Below, one piece after another: positions 16,708-25,437 of a DNA stretch of 64,000 nucleotides. The position numbers and the translations under genes are program-made. The stretch is taken from positions 868,001-932,000 of the forward strand of contig JADJOR010000002.1 of the NCBI GenBank assembly GCA_016713665.1, read 5' to 3'. Positions within the stretch are counted from its first letter, which is position 1, and each line of letters starts with the position of its first letter. The stretch is from Deltaproteobacteria bacterium. Lineage in GTDB: Bacteria > Myxococcota_A > UBA9160 > UBA4427. Below the pieces are notes generated by a model, which saw only the letters and a program-made list of their open reading frames with translations, did not search any database and was not told the DNA's origin.

Positions 16708-18033
16708 ATGATTCGCATCGATCCGATCGACCGGCTCCGTCGACCCATCGATCGCTTCATGGAGGTCCAGGCCTCCGGCGGGATCCTGCTGCTCGCCGCC
16801 ACGCTGGTGGCGCTCGTCTGGGCCAACTCGCCCTGGCGGGACGTCTACCACCATCTCTGGGATCACAGCCTCGCGATCCGTTTCGACGACTACGAGCTGC
16901 GCCGCACCCTCCATCACTGGATCAACGACGGGCTGATGGCCATGTTCTTCTTCGTCGTGGGTCTCGAGCTGAAGCGCGAGGTCGTGGGCGGCCAGCTCTC
17001 GAAGCCCTCCCAGGCGATCCTGCCCGTCGCGGCCGGAGTCGGCGGCATGCTGTTCCCGGCCACGATCTACGCGCTGGTCAACGGGACTGCAGGGGCCGCA
17101 GCGGACGGTTGGGGCATTCCGATGGCGACGGACATCGCCTTCGCCGTCGGCGTGATCGCCGTGCTCGGCTCGCGGGTGCCGACTTCGCTCAAGATCTTCC
17201 TGACGACCCTCGCGATCGCCGACGACCTCGGGGCGGTCATCGTGATCGCGCTCTTCTATACCTCGGACGTCTCGCTGATCAATCTCGGGATCGGTCTCGG
17301 ATTCCTCGTCGTGCTGATCGGAGGCAATCGGCTCGGGATCCGGAACCCGGTCTTCTATGGGCTCTTCGGCATCGGGGGGCTCTGGCTCGCCTTTCTGCTG
17401 AGCGGCGTGCACGCGACCATCGCCGGCGTGCTCGCCGCCTTCGCGATCCCCGCCTCGGTCAAGATCGACGAGCAGGGCTACATCGCGCGCATGCAGGCGC
17501 AGCTCGACGAGTTCGCCCGGCTCGCACCGAACGGCGTCGCGACCCTGACCGAAGATCAGCTCCACACGATCGACGAGACGGACCGGCTGGTCCGGCATGC
17601 CTCGACCCCGCTCCAGCGGCTCGAGCACCAGCTTCATCCGGTCGTCGTCTACTTCGTCCTGCCCATCTTCGCGCTGGCGAATGCGGGGGTCGAGCTGCCT
17701 GCCGACGTCGGATCGGCGCTCGCGGGACCGGTCGCCCTGGGCGTCGGCCTCGGGCTGCTGGTCGGCAAGCCGGTGGGCATCCTGCTCGTCTGCTGGCTCA
17801 CCGTCCGCCTCGGCTGGGCGAGGGTCGGCGAGGACTTCAGCTGGTCCCAGCTCGCCGGAGTCGCCTTCCTCGCCGGCATCGGCTTCACGATGTCGCTCTT
17901 CATCAACGAGCTCGCCTTCGAGAACGTCGCGCTTCGTCAGCAGGCGAAGCTCGGCGTGCTGGTCGCGTCGGTGCTCGCCGGCGCGGTAGGCTACGGCGTC
18001 CTGCGCTTCGCTTCCGGACCGACGCAGCGCTGA
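16708..18033 (+). CDS. nhaA: Na+/H+ antiporter NhaA
   Basis: 441 residues from the ATG at 16708 (GGGGAGGG upstream); the upstream open frame overlapping the SDR end is not credible. Typical NhaA: GGILLLAATLVALVWANSPW in helix I, NDGLMAMFFFVVGLELKRE, and the two adjacent transport aspartates in LAIADDLGAVIVIALFY (Asp163/164 in E. coli). Late helices GIGFTMSLFINELAF are canonical. Inner-membrane exchange of cytoplasmic Na+ for periplasmic H+, for pH and salt balance. Marine or saline habitat would fit but is not proved. No functional link with the sterol-like genes around it. Confidence 0.95.
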   Translation: MIRIDPIDRLRRPIDRFMEVQASGGILLLAATLVALVWANSPWRDVYHHLWDHSLAIRFDDYELRRTLHHWINDGLMAMFFFVVGLELKREVVGGQLSKPSQAILPVAAGVGGMLFPATIYALVNGTAGAAADGWGIPMATDIAFAVGVIAVLGSRVPTSLKIFLTTLAIADDLGAVIVIALFYTSDVSLINLGIGLGFLVVLIGGNRLGIRNPVFYGLFGIGGLWLAFLLSGVHATIAGVLAAFAIPASVKIDEQGYIARMQAQLDEFARLAPNGVATLTEDQLHTIDETDRLVRHASTPLQRLEHQLHPVVVYFVLPIFALANAGVELPADVGSALAGPVALGVGLGLLVGKPVGILLVCWLTVRLGWARVGEDFSWSQLAGVAFLAGIGFTMSLFINELAFENVALRQQAKLGVLVASVLAGAVGYGVLRFASGPTQR

Positions 18034-18125
18034 CGACGGAATCGAGCCGGGTCGGTCGTTCCGGTCGGGTCGTTCCGACCGGGTCGACGTCGAGCATTCT
18101 TCCAGCAAGCCCCAGAGGAGATCCC

Positions 18126-19211
18126 ATGAAAGCCGCCATCTTCGAGAAAGCCGGTCAACCCCTCGTCATCGACGAGGTCGACATCGTGAATCCCCGTGTC
18201 GGCGAGGTCATGGTCCGCACCGTCTGCAGCGGCGTCTGCCACTCCGATCTCCACTTCGTCGACGGTCTCTGGCCGCTCCCGATGGACACGGTCCTGGGCC
18301 ACGAGGCGGCCGGGGTCGTCGAGAAGATCGGCGACGGGGTCACCTACGTGAAGCCCGGTGACAAGGTCATCATGTCGTTCAAGCCCTTCTGCGGGAAGTG
18401 TTATTTCTGCATGCGGGGGCAGGGCCATCTCTGCAACGATCCGATGATCGGGGCTGCGTCCGCCGGGCGCCTCACGCGCAAGGGCAAGCCCGTCCTGCAG
18501 ATGGCGAACGTCGGCTCCTTCGCCGAGTACATGGTGACCCACGAGTCCGGCGTCGTGAAGGTGCCGAACGAGATGCCGATGGCCGAGGCGGCGCTCGTCG
18601 GCTGTGGCGTCATGACCGGCGTCGGCGCGGCGCTCTACACGGCGAAGGTGCCGGGGGGCGCGATCACGGCCGTCATCGGCTGCGGCGGCATCGGGCTCAA
18701 CGTCATCCAGGGCTGCCGGCTCGCCGGGGCCTCGCGCATCATCGCGATCGACGTCGTGCCCGGGAAGCTCGACATGGCGCGCAAGTTCGGCGCGACGGAC
18801 GTGATCAACGCGAAGGAGGGCGACGCGGTCGCGCGCGTCCTCGAGCTGACGGGCGGCCTCGGCGTCGAGTACGCCTTCGAGGCGATCGGCAACACGAACG
18901 CCGCGCGCCAGGCCTTCGACATGATCCGCAGCGGCGGGACCGCCTGCATCGTCGGCATGATGCCCCTCGGCTCCGAGATCAGCATCCCGGGCCCGGCCTT
19001 CCTCGCCGAGAAGAAGCTGATCGGCTGCATGTACGGGAGCACCAACTTCCGCGAGCACATGCCGAAGCTCGTCGATCTCTTCCTGTCGGGTCGGCTCGAC
19101 CTGTCGAACCTCGTCTCCCAGCGCATGGGGCTCGAGGACGTGAACCGCGCGTTCGCGCTGATGAAGTCGGGGACGGTGGCGCGGTCGGTGCTGGACTTCG
19201 GCGCGGCCTAG
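18126..19211 (+). CDS. Zinc-dependent alcohol dehydrogenase (MDR family)
   Basis: 361 residues from the ATG at 18126 (GAGGAG upstream). Catalytic zinc ligands Cys in CSGVCHSDLH and His in GHEAAGVVE; the structural-zinc lobe has four Cys in CGKCYFCMRGQGHLC. Cofactor motif GCGGIGLNVIQG near residue 186. The arrangement is that of the class III-like or Rxyl_3153-type NAD-dependent dehydrogenases often found next to P450s in actinobacteria and deltaproteobacteria. Likely oxidises an alcohol to an aldehyde or ketone. It precedes and converges with marR, beyond which lies CYP51. Confidence 0.9.
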   Translation: MKAAIFEKAGQPLVIDEVDIVNPRVGEVMVRTVCSGVCHSDLHFVDGLWPLPMDTVLGHEAAGVVEKIGDGVTYVKPGDKVIMSFKPFCGKCYFCMRGQGHLCNDPMIGAASAGRLTRKGKPVLQMANVGSFAEYMVTHESGVVKVPNEMPMAEAALVGCGVMTGVGAALYTAKVPGGAITAVIGCGGIGLNVIQGCRLAGASRIIAIDVVPGKLDMARKFGATDVINAKEGDAVARVLELTGGLGVEYAFEAIGNTNAARQAFDMIRSGGTACIVGMMPLGSEISIPGPAFLAEKKLIGCMYGSTNFREHMPKLVDLFLSGRLDLSNLVSQRMGLEDVNRAFALMKSGTVARSVLDFGAA

Positions 19212-19217
19212 GAGCCT

Positions 19218-19700
19218 TCACTCCGGACCTTCGCCCTCGACCGCGTCTCCTTCCCACTTCGGTCGGATGTCGCGGATCAGCTGCTCCATGAGCCCGGCGG
19301 CCTGTTCGAGGTCGCGGGGCGTCCAGCGCGCCAGCTGGCCGCCGAGCACCTCGTCCTGGACCTCGCGCAGGCGCTGGGCGATGCGGCGGCCCCTGGGCAG
19401 CATGTGGACCGTGATCGCTCGGCGGTCGGTCGGGTCGGGACGCTTCTCGACGATGCCCTGTCGCTCGAGCGTGTTGACCTGGCGCGTCAGGATGCCGGGG
19501 TCGGTCTCCGTCCGGCGGGCCAGCTCCGAGAGCCGCATCGGACCGTTCTCCATCAGGTAGTAGATGAGGCGCTGCGCGGCGCCCGTCACCTCGACGCCGG
19601 CCCGCTCGCAGCGCAGCCGGTCGGCGCGACCGCTGCGGGTCATGCGGCCGAGCTCGACCATGGCGGCCTCGATCCGCAGCAGGTGCTTCTGTCGCGACAC
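19218..19700 (-). CDS. MarR-family transcriptional regulator
   Basis: 160 residues with a GTG start at 19700. Winged helix-turn-helix: the recognition region LSELARRTETDPGILTRQVNTLE (residues about 57-80) followed by the wing VEKRPDPTDRRAITVHML with the conserved Asp-Arg-Arg. Helices at both ends form the dimer. It is divergent from the CYP51 gene, and an inverted repeat lies between them (19770-19801), so it most likely controls that promoter and its own, responding to a lipid-like or aromatic ligand. Ligand and sign of control are inferred. Confidence 0.9.
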   Translation of the reverse strand: MSRQKHLLRIEAAMVELGRMTRSGRADRLRCERAGVEVTGAAQRLIYYLMENGPMRLSELARRTETDPGILTRQVNTLERQGIVEKRPDPTDRRAITVHMLPRGRRIAQRLREVQDEVLGGQLARWTPRDLEQAAGLMEQLIRDIRPKWEGDAVEGEGPE

Positions 19701-19769
19701 GTTCTCTCTCGTTCTCGGCCCGGTCGGCCGTCCTGGGTCGGTTCGGAGTCGTTTCGAGGGTCGGCGATA

Positions 19770-19801
19770 AGCTTGACGTGGTCAACTAAATCGGTCAAGC
19801 T
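19770..19801. promoter_or_regulatory. Putative MarR operator in the marR-CYP51 region
   Basis: Outer arms AGCTTGAC (19770-19777) and GTCAAGCT (19794-19801) are perfectly complementary. Within the left half, TTGAC-GTG-GTCAA forms a second nested palindrome. The local AT-richness contrasts with the surrounding DNA. It is 64 bp upstream of the CYP51 start and 69 bp from the marR start, placed to control both. Confidence 0.5.
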
Positions 19802-19865
19802 GAATTCACGATCGGATCCACTCGATCACGCTCTCTCCGTCGCCTCCCACGCAAAGGAGCTCCCG

Positions 19866-21206
19866 ATGTCCAATCCGGTGTCCAGGATCGAGCCGAAGAT
19901 GGTTTCCGGGGCCAAGCCCGAGACGGGGCATTTCGAGGAGTTCATGGCGCATCCCGCGTTCTTCCTGCTGCGTGCGTGGCGCGAATGCGGGGAGGTCGCG
20001 GCCTTCGATCTCGCGGGCCAGCGCAACATCCTGATGACGGGCCCCGCGGCGCAGGAGGCGGTCTTCCGGGCGCCGGATCCGACGGTGCTCTCTGCGGCGG
20101 CCGCCTATCAGTACATGGTCCCCGTCTTCGGCCAGGGGATCCAGTACGGGGCGACCTTCGAGATGGAGCGCCAGCAGACGAAGCTGATGGCGACGGCCAT
20201 GCGCGCGGCCAGGATGAAGGGCTATGCCGACATCATCGCGAAGGAAGTCGACGATTGGATGGCCAGCTGGGGGGACGAGGGGGAGATCGACGTCCTCGCG
20301 GTCTTCGAGGCGCTGGTCCTGCGGACCTCGACCCATTCGCTGATGGGCAGCGACTTCCGCGCGAAGCTGACGGACGAGTTCGGCGGGCTCTACCACGAGC
20401 TCGAGAGCGCGGTCTCGCCCGAGGCGATGCTCGACCCGCATGGATCGGGCGATGCGCTGAAGCGACGCGATCGCGCGCGCGCCCGCTTGCAGGAGCTCGT
20501 CCTCGCCGAGGTCGAGGAGCGAAAGCAGAGTGGACGCCAGTACGACGACATGATCGATACGTTCATGCAATCGACGCTCGACGACGGACGGAAGCTCCCG
20601 GAGCATTTGATTCCCGGCATGGTCGTCTGGATCATGTTCGGCGGCTTTCATACGAGCTCGAATACCTCCGCCTGGACGCTGCTCGAGTTCGCCCGGAATC
20701 GGCAGTACATGGCCGAGCTGATGGCCGAGGTCGACGGGATCTACAAGAGCGGCGGCGATCTGTCGTACGCGTCGCTGCGGGAGATCCCGCTGCTCGAGGG
20801 CTTCATCTACGAAACCCTGCGCCTGCATCCTCCGCTCTGCACCCTCGCGCGCCAGGTCATGCAGCCCTTCACGTTCAAGGAATACACGTTCAACGTCGGC
20901 GACACGCTCGTCTGCTCGCCCTACGTGGCGCATCGGGTCCCCGAGGTCTATCCGGACCCCGAGCGATTCGATCCTCATCGCAAGCTGCCGGACAATCCCT
21001 TCGCGTACATCCCGTTCGGCGCCGGCATGCGCAAGTGCGTCGGGAATGCCTTCGGGATCCTGCAGGTCAAATCGGTCATGTGCGCGATGCTCTCGCGCTA
21101 CGACTTCGAGCTCGTCGGGCCGCCGGAGGACGTGCGGGACGTGATGCCTTCGTTGATCCTGCGGCCGACGGAAGGGGCGCGCGTCCGTTACCGGCGACGG
21201 CGTTAG
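19866..21206 (+). CDS. cyp51: CYP51-family P450 (sterol 14-alpha-demethylase type)
   Basis: 446 residues from the ATG at 19866, preceded by AAGGAG. It carries the CYP51 B'-C loop signature as YQYMVPVFGQGIQY (81-94), the I-helix FGGFHTSSNT (258-267) with the CYP51-type His-Thr-Ser-Ser, ETLR (316-319), and the haem loop FGAGMRKCVG with Cys391. Several long stretches, such as GEIDVLAVFEALVLRTSTHSL, follow M. tuberculosis CYP51 closely. No N-terminal anchor, as in other bacterial CYP51s. A 3Fe-4S ferredoxin gene follows 44 bp downstream, as in mycobacteria. Predicted three-step oxidative removal of a sterol 14-alpha-methyl. Family secure; the true substrate is not shown. Confidence 0.87.
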   Translation: MSNPVSRIEPKMVSGAKPETGHFEEFMAHPAFFLLRAWRECGEVAAFDLAGQRNILMTGPAAQEAVFRAPDPTVLSAAAAYQYMVPVFGQGIQYGATFEMERQQTKLMATAMRAARMKGYADIIAKEVDDWMASWGDEGEIDVLAVFEALVLRTSTHSLMGSDFRAKLTDEFGGLYHELESAVSPEAMLDPHGSGDALKRRDRARARLQELVLAEVEERKQSGRQYDDMIDTFMQSTLDDGRKLPEHLIPGMVVWIMFGGFHTSSNTSAWTLLEFARNRQYMAELMAEVDGIYKSGGDLSYASLREIPLLEGFIYETLRLHPPLCTLARQVMQPFTFKEYTFNVGDTLVCSPYVAHRVPEVYPDPERFDPHRKLPDNPFAYIPFGAGMRKCVGNAFGILQVKSVMCAMLSRYDFELVGPPEDVRDVMPSLILRPTEGARVRYRRRR

Positions 21207-21250
21207 GCCGCCTTCGCGGAGCGGGAGAGACGGGAAGAGGGAGCGAGCGC

Positions 21251-21454
21251 ATGCGCATCCAGATCGATCTCCAGCTCTGTCAGGGCCACGGCGTCTGCGT
21301 CGAAGAGGCGCCCGAGGTCTTCCGGGTCGTCTCGGCGCCGGGGCGCTACGACCATGCGGAGCTGATCGTGGCCGAGCCCGACGAGTCGCTGCGCAAGCAG
21401 GTCGAGGCGGCGGTGAAGTTCTGTCCGAACCGGTCGCTCAAGATCGTGGATTGA
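21251..21454 (+). CDS. 3Fe-4S ferredoxin, CYP51 partner
   Basis: 67 residues. Three cluster cysteines: two in CQGHGVC (residues 9 and 15) and one in FCPNRSL near the end; the His in the Gly-His-Gly slot replaces the central Cys, the hallmark of 3Fe-4S ferredoxins that feed actinobacterial P450s such as Rv0763c of M. tuberculosis. The gene lies 44 bp after the P450 stop with no promoter between, so it is probably the cognate electron donor. The ferredoxin reductase is not in the window. Confidence 0.93.
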   Translation: MRIQIDLQLCQGHGVCVEEAPEVFRVVSAPGRYDHAELIVAEPDESLRKQVEAAVKFCPNRSLKIVD

Positions 21455-21521
21455 CGCGCGGGGCCGATCTGCGATTCGGGAATGGGTCTCCTCGACGCTT
21501 CGAGTCGAGCTGCGCCGAAAG

Positions 21522-21582
21522 GAGGGGACGGGCGGGGGCGACCCGGCGACGGCCGTCGCGCCCCCGGACTCGTCCGCCCCTC
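21522..21582. terminator. GC-rich hairpin between convergent genes
   Basis: GAGGGG with GGGGGCG and GAC on the left (21522-21542) can pair with GTCGCGCCCCC and CCCCTC on the right (21555-21582), with interruptions. It lies between the ferredoxin stop and the stop of the next minus-strand gene. Imperfect stem and no T-run. Confidence 0.25.
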
Positions 21583-22658
21583 TACCAGATTCCACCCGAG
21601 ATCCGCCCCTTCCTGGATCGCCACCCGAGCCAGCGCAGCGGCCTCGGCTCGATGGCCTCGTCGTCGACGAGCGGGCGGTCGCTGTGTTCGGCGTCGAGGG
21701 TGGCTGTGCTCTTCACGGCGGCGAGGATCGGCTGTGGGGATGCCGTTCCCGCCGTCTCGTCGTAGAGCTCGAACCAGGGGAGGCCGGCGCGGCGATAGCT
21801 CTTCGCGGTGATCGGTGTCTCGGGCGGCGCCTCGCCCGTGATGTCGCGCCAGGCCTCGCTGTTGACGAGATGCACGAAGACGCGGCCGGATGGGATCGAT
21901 TGCCAGGCGTCGATGCCGAGGGGGTCGGGGTAAAGCTTCTGCTTCATGCGCCCGCCGGCGGCGAGCCCCATCTCGCCCACGCTCGCAGATTCCATGATGG
22001 GGCTGCGAGTCGATCGCGATCGGGGGGAACGCATGAGGCAGGCTTGCGGGAAGTCGAAGCCGGCGGTCGACGTCGGCGCGATCTCGCCCGGGTAGGCGTC
22101 GACTCCATCGGGCTCGGTGAAGGGCCGCCACGTCCGGCCTCGGAACCGGCGATGCGGCTCGAAGACCGAGATCTGGAGTCCGCCGTGCCGCTCTTCACCG
22201 GTCACCTGACCCTCCACGGTGTACCCGAGGCCGAGGGGCATCGCGACGAATTGTCGAATCTCGCCGACGCCGACGCAGATCCCGTCGAGCCAGGGCTGGG
22301 GCGGCGTCACGAGATAGTCCTGGGGATGCTCGCGCAGCGCATCCATCCAGGGCAGGCCGGTCACCGCGCAGATCTTGCCGACGCCGACCTTGACGGCCCT
22401 GGGCGTACCGCGATCGCCGCGGAAGCGGAGCCACATCGCCTCGCGCTGGTACATCGGGAGGAAGATCCCGCCGTGCGCGCGCCAGCTCGGGGGGACGCGC
22501 GTCGCGTAGTCCTCGACGCGCCGGAGCGGGAAGAGGCCGAACCCGGCCGGCAGGGGATACCGCTTGCCATCGTCGGGAATCCGCAGCGTCCGCTGGAAGC
22601 CCACCCGCATTCCATCTCGTCCAAAGATCAGCTCGTCGCCCTCGATTCGCACGTCCAT
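21582..22658 (-). CDS. Conserved protein of unknown function, 358 aa
   Basis: I do not recognise a named domain. The protein is soluble-looking, rich in Trp, Pro and Arg, without signal peptide or membrane helices. The segments MYQREAMWLRFRGD, KVGVGKICAVTGLPW, QDYLVTPPQPWLDGI and, near the C-terminus, RVFVHLVNSEAWRDITGE and AGLPWFELYDE look like conserved motifs of a family I recall only as hypothetical proteins of actinobacteria and other soil or marine bacteria. A basic stretch RSPRSRSTRSP (about residues 213-223) is unusual. It converges with the ferredoxin gene and is divergent from the sigma factor. No function proposed. Confidence 0.75.
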   Translation of the reverse strand: MDVRIEGDELIFGRDGMRVGFQRTLRIPDDGKRYPLPAGFGLFPLRRVEDYATRVPPSWRAHGGIFLPMYQREAMWLRFRGDRGTPRAVKVGVGKICAVTGLPWMDALREHPQDYLVTPPQPWLDGICVGVGEIRQFVAMPLGLGYTVEGQVTGEERHGGLQISVFEPHRRFRGRTWRPFTEPDGVDAYPGEIAPTSTAGFDFPQACLMRSPRSRSTRSPIMESASVGEMGLAAGGRMKQKLYPDPLGIDAWQSIPSGRVFVHLVNSEAWRDITGEAPPETPITAKSYRRAGLPWFELYDETAGTASPQPILAAVKSTATLDAEHSDRPLVDDEAIEPRPLRWLGWRSRKGRISGGIW

Positions 22659-22833
22659 TTCGATCTCCTCGCGTCGCTCGGGCCGACGGGCCCCGACGTG
22701 GAGATGGACGGAGCGGACGAGCTCGCGTCACCGCCTGTTTCGGCGGTGGGCCACATCCTCCGGGATCCGCGCAGGAATCCAGAGAACTCGAAGATCGTCG
22801 TGACGGAATCGGCCCCGGCTCGTCTACCGTCCC

Positions 22834-23781
22834 ATGGTGGTCCGAACGGGCGTCGAGCAGCGGGTCCATGCGCAGATCGCAGCCGGCGACATCGCCGGCG
22901 CGGCGGAGCAGCTCGTCCGGCTCTACGGCAGCGCGGTCCTCGGCCGCTGTCGCACGCTCGTGCGCGATCACGCGACGGCGGAGGACCTCGCGCAGGAGGC
23001 CTTCTGTCGCGCCTTCTCGGGCCTGGCCGCCTTTCGGGGCGAGGCGTCGCTCCGGACCTGGCTCTTCACGATCGTGCGCAACGTCTGCATCGATCATCAT
23101 CGCCGAACGGCCGGGACCGCGTGGCTGCGCGACGACGACGCCGATGCCGAGGCGCAGGCCGAGGAACGGCCCTTCCTGATCGAGCTGATGGTCGATCGCG
23201 AGCAGCTCGAGCGCGCGCTCGCGGGACTCGACGAAAGGGAGCGCGCCCTCGTCGTCCTCCGCTTCGTCCACGGCATGGAATACGCGGAGCTCGCGAATCG
23301 CTTCGGACTGCGGGAGGGCACCATCCGGATGCGGCTCTGCCGCGCGCTCGCGCGGATGCGGGAAGCGCTCGGTCCGCGCTGGGAGCAGGAGCCGGTTCGG
23401 GGGGGGATGCGCGGACCGGCGCCTCGAGCTTCGGTCGGAGCCCGGATCTTCGAGAAGCGCGTCCGGCCCGATCGAGCGACGATGGATCATGTTCCGAACG
23501 GTTCGTCGCTCGAAGCGCCTCCGCTCGTCGCGTCGGCGGAGGACCGGCTCAGCGGTCACGAGGCGCTTACCCCCATCGCACAGGCGCTGGGCGAGCTGCT
23601 CGAACGGGGCGAAGCACGCCCGCCGGTCGAGGGGCTCCTGCGCGCGCTCGAGCCGGATTGGGTCGGGTTGCCGCGCCGCGCCGGGGCGTCGCTCGTCCCC
23701 GGCGAGTCGGCCCCGCCGAAGCGTCGGCTCGATCCGAAGCGCTGGCTCGGGTGGCTCTTCGGTCGCCCGCCTCGGGCCTGA
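22834..23781 (+). CDS. ECF-type RNA polymerase sigma factor with C-terminal extension
   Basis: 315 residues. Region 2 is at about 25-90 (AEDLAQEAFCRAFSGL, then RTWLFTIVRNVCIDHHRR, the -10 recognition helix). Region 4 is at about 125-175 (LDERERALVVLRFVHGMEYAELANRFGL read in two parts, then REGTIRMRLCRALARMREAL). A normal ECF factor would end near residue 190; here about 125 more residues follow, Pro/Arg-rich, ending in a basic and aromatic tail RWLGWLFGRPPRA. No zinc motif or membrane helix of an anti-sigma factor is visible in the extension and none is encoded beside it. Target genes unknown. Confidence 0.85.
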   Translation: MVVRTGVEQRVHAQIAAGDIAGAAEQLVRLYGSAVLGRCRTLVRDHATAEDLAQEAFCRAFSGLAAFRGEASLRTWLFTIVRNVCIDHHRRTAGTAWLRDDDADAEAQAEERPFLIELMVDREQLERALAGLDERERALVVLRFVHGMEYAELANRFGLREGTIRMRLCRALARMREALGPRWEQEPVRGGMRGPAPRASVGARIFEKRVRPDRATMDHVPNGSSLEAPPLVASAEDRLSGHEALTPIAQALGELLERGEARPPVEGLLRALEPDWVGLPRRAGASLVPGESAPPKRRLDPKRWLGWLFGRPPRA

Positions 23782-23795
23782 AGGGCTCGAGCCGC

Positions 23796-25091
23796 CTACT
23801 TCCCCGACACCGTCCCCGCGCCGCGCGCCAGCATCTTGAAATGCTCGACGTCCCGCTGGTCGGCCATGCGACCGACCCGCGTCACGACGTCGACGTCCGG
23901 CGCCTCGGCGCGCAGCACGCCCGCACGACACTTCTCCTTCGCGCGGTGCTTGAACGGGTCGAACTGGAAGTGCTTGATCGCGTTCTCGTGGGTGATCTTC
24001 GCGACCGTCGCGGCGGGGAGCTCGCCGAGGAGCTTCGCGAGCTCCTCGGGGCCGTGCGGCCAGTTCGTGTCGCTATGCGGGAAGTCCGACTCCCAGCACA
24101 GGTTGTCGACGTTGAAATGGTCGATCAGCTCGATCCCGATCGGGTCCGAGATGAAGCAGCAGAGCACGTGCTTCAGGAAGACGTCCGTCGGCCCCGTGCC
24201 GTCCGGGAACGTGTGGCCCGTCCAGCCGGAGTGGCGGCGCTGGACGTGCTCGGCGCGCCAGAGGAAGTAGGGGATCCAGCCGACGTCGCCCTCGGTCAAC
24301 GAGAACTTGAGGTCGGGGAAGCGCCACCAGATGTCGTTCCAGATGAGGTCACCGAGGGTGAAGATCGCCATGGCGGAGGAGAGCGTCATGGGCACGGAGG
24401 GCGGCGCGTCCTTCGAGGTCGCCGAGCTCTTCGAGGACGAGCCGATGTGGCAGCAGAGGACGGTCCCCTCGTCGCTGCAGGCGCTGAAGAGCTCGTCCCA
24501 TTTGCCCGAGTGGATCGAGGGCATGTCGAGGGCTTCGGGGTTCTCGGAGAAGGTGACGGCGTGGCAGCCCTTCTTCGCGAGGCGGCGGATCTCCTCGGCG
24601 GCGCGCCTGGCATCGAATAACGGCAGGATGCCGCAGGGGATGAAGCGGTCGGGATGCGCGCCGCACCAGCCGTCGATGTGCCAGTCGTTGTAGGCCTGGA
24701 TCATCGCGACGTTCATGTCCGGGTCGGGGCCCTGGTTGAGGACCTGACCGGCGAAGCCCGTGAAGTTCGGGAAGTTGAGGCCCGCGAGGATGCCGCCGGC
24801 GGACATGTCGCGGACGCGCTCGTCGACGTCCCAGCAGCCGCGCCGCATCTCGTCGTAGCGATGGGCGTCGGTGTTGTAGTACTCGCGCGGCTTGCCGGCG
24901 GCGGCGTTGAGGCCCAGATTGCGGCCGGGCTTGCCCTGGTACCACCACTGCTGGCGGCCATTCTCGTCCTCGGAGACGAAGGGCGCCTCCGCCTGGTACT
25001 TCTTCGGGAGTCGGCCCTCGAAGAGGTTTGCGGGCTCGCAGATATGGTCGTCGACGCTGATCAGGATCAAGTCTTCGGGGTGGATCGCCAT
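23796..25091 (-). CDS. Amidohydrolase family (TIM-barrel, amidohydrolase 2 type)
   Basis: 431 residues from the ATG at 25091 (GGAGAA upstream). Metal-binding elements: SVDDHICEP near residue 12 (Asp-x-His), the His in LCCHIGSSS near 217, and the Asp/His in WESDFPHSDT near 345. The group includes ACMSD-like decarboxylases and hydrolases of cyclic or CoA-linked intermediates, common in steroid, aromatic and terpenoid catabolic clusters. Probably a hydrolase or decarboxylase acting in the cytoplasm with one metal ion. It is divergent from a second, unrelated amidohydrolase at 25438, with 346 bp between them. Confidence 0.85.
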   Translation of the reverse strand: MAIHPEDLILISVDDHICEPANLFEGRLPKKYQAEAPFVSEDENGRQQWWYQGKPGRNLGLNAAAGKPREYYNTDAHRYDEMRRGCWDVDERVRDMSAGGILAGLNFPNFTGFAGQVLNQGPDPDMNVAMIQAYNDWHIDGWCGAHPDRFIPCGILPLFDARRAAEEIRRLAKKGCHAVTFSENPEALDMPSIHSGKWDELFSACSDEGTVLCCHIGSSSKSSATSKDAPPSVPMTLSSAMAIFTLGDLIWNDIWWRFPDLKFSLTEGDVGWIPYFLWRAEHVQRRHSGWTGHTFPDGTGPTDVFLKHVLCCFISDPIGIELIDHFNVDNLCWESDFPHSDTNWPHGPEELAKLLGELPAATVAKITHENAIKHFQFDPFKHRAKEKCRAGVLRAEAPDVDVVTRVGRMADQRDVEHFKMLARGAGTVSGK

Positions 25092-25437
25092 GTCGGATTC
25101 TCCCTGGGCCACGCGGGCTCGGCGTGTCGGCCGGAGCCGGAGGACCGGCTCGACGCTTCGCGACGATGCGGCCGATTTCGGCCGATCTGGCCATGGTACG
25201 GGCGGTCCTCCGGCGAGGCCATGGCCGCGGAAGTCGTCGGCGCGGGCAGGAGAGGTCGGCGGCCCGCTCGCGGGCGCGCGACGCGTCGCGAGGCGTGCGG
25301 GGCGCGTGATAGAGTGGGATCGCTTCGGGGCAGCCGTCGGTCGGGCTCGCACCGGAGGGCCGGCGAGTCCGCGTGCCCCGGCGTGGACCCGTCCCCGACC
25401 GAACCGCACGCCGAATCGATCGAAGGAGCGCCGACCC
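25092..25437. promoter_or_regulatory. Divergent promoter region with candidate -10
   Basis: No gene. TAGAGT at 25310-25315 resembles the putative -10 strings before 33337 and 35922. CGGCCGATTTCGGCCGAT at about 25164-25181 is a tandem 9-base repeat. No -35 consensus and no clear operator. Confidence 0.3.
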
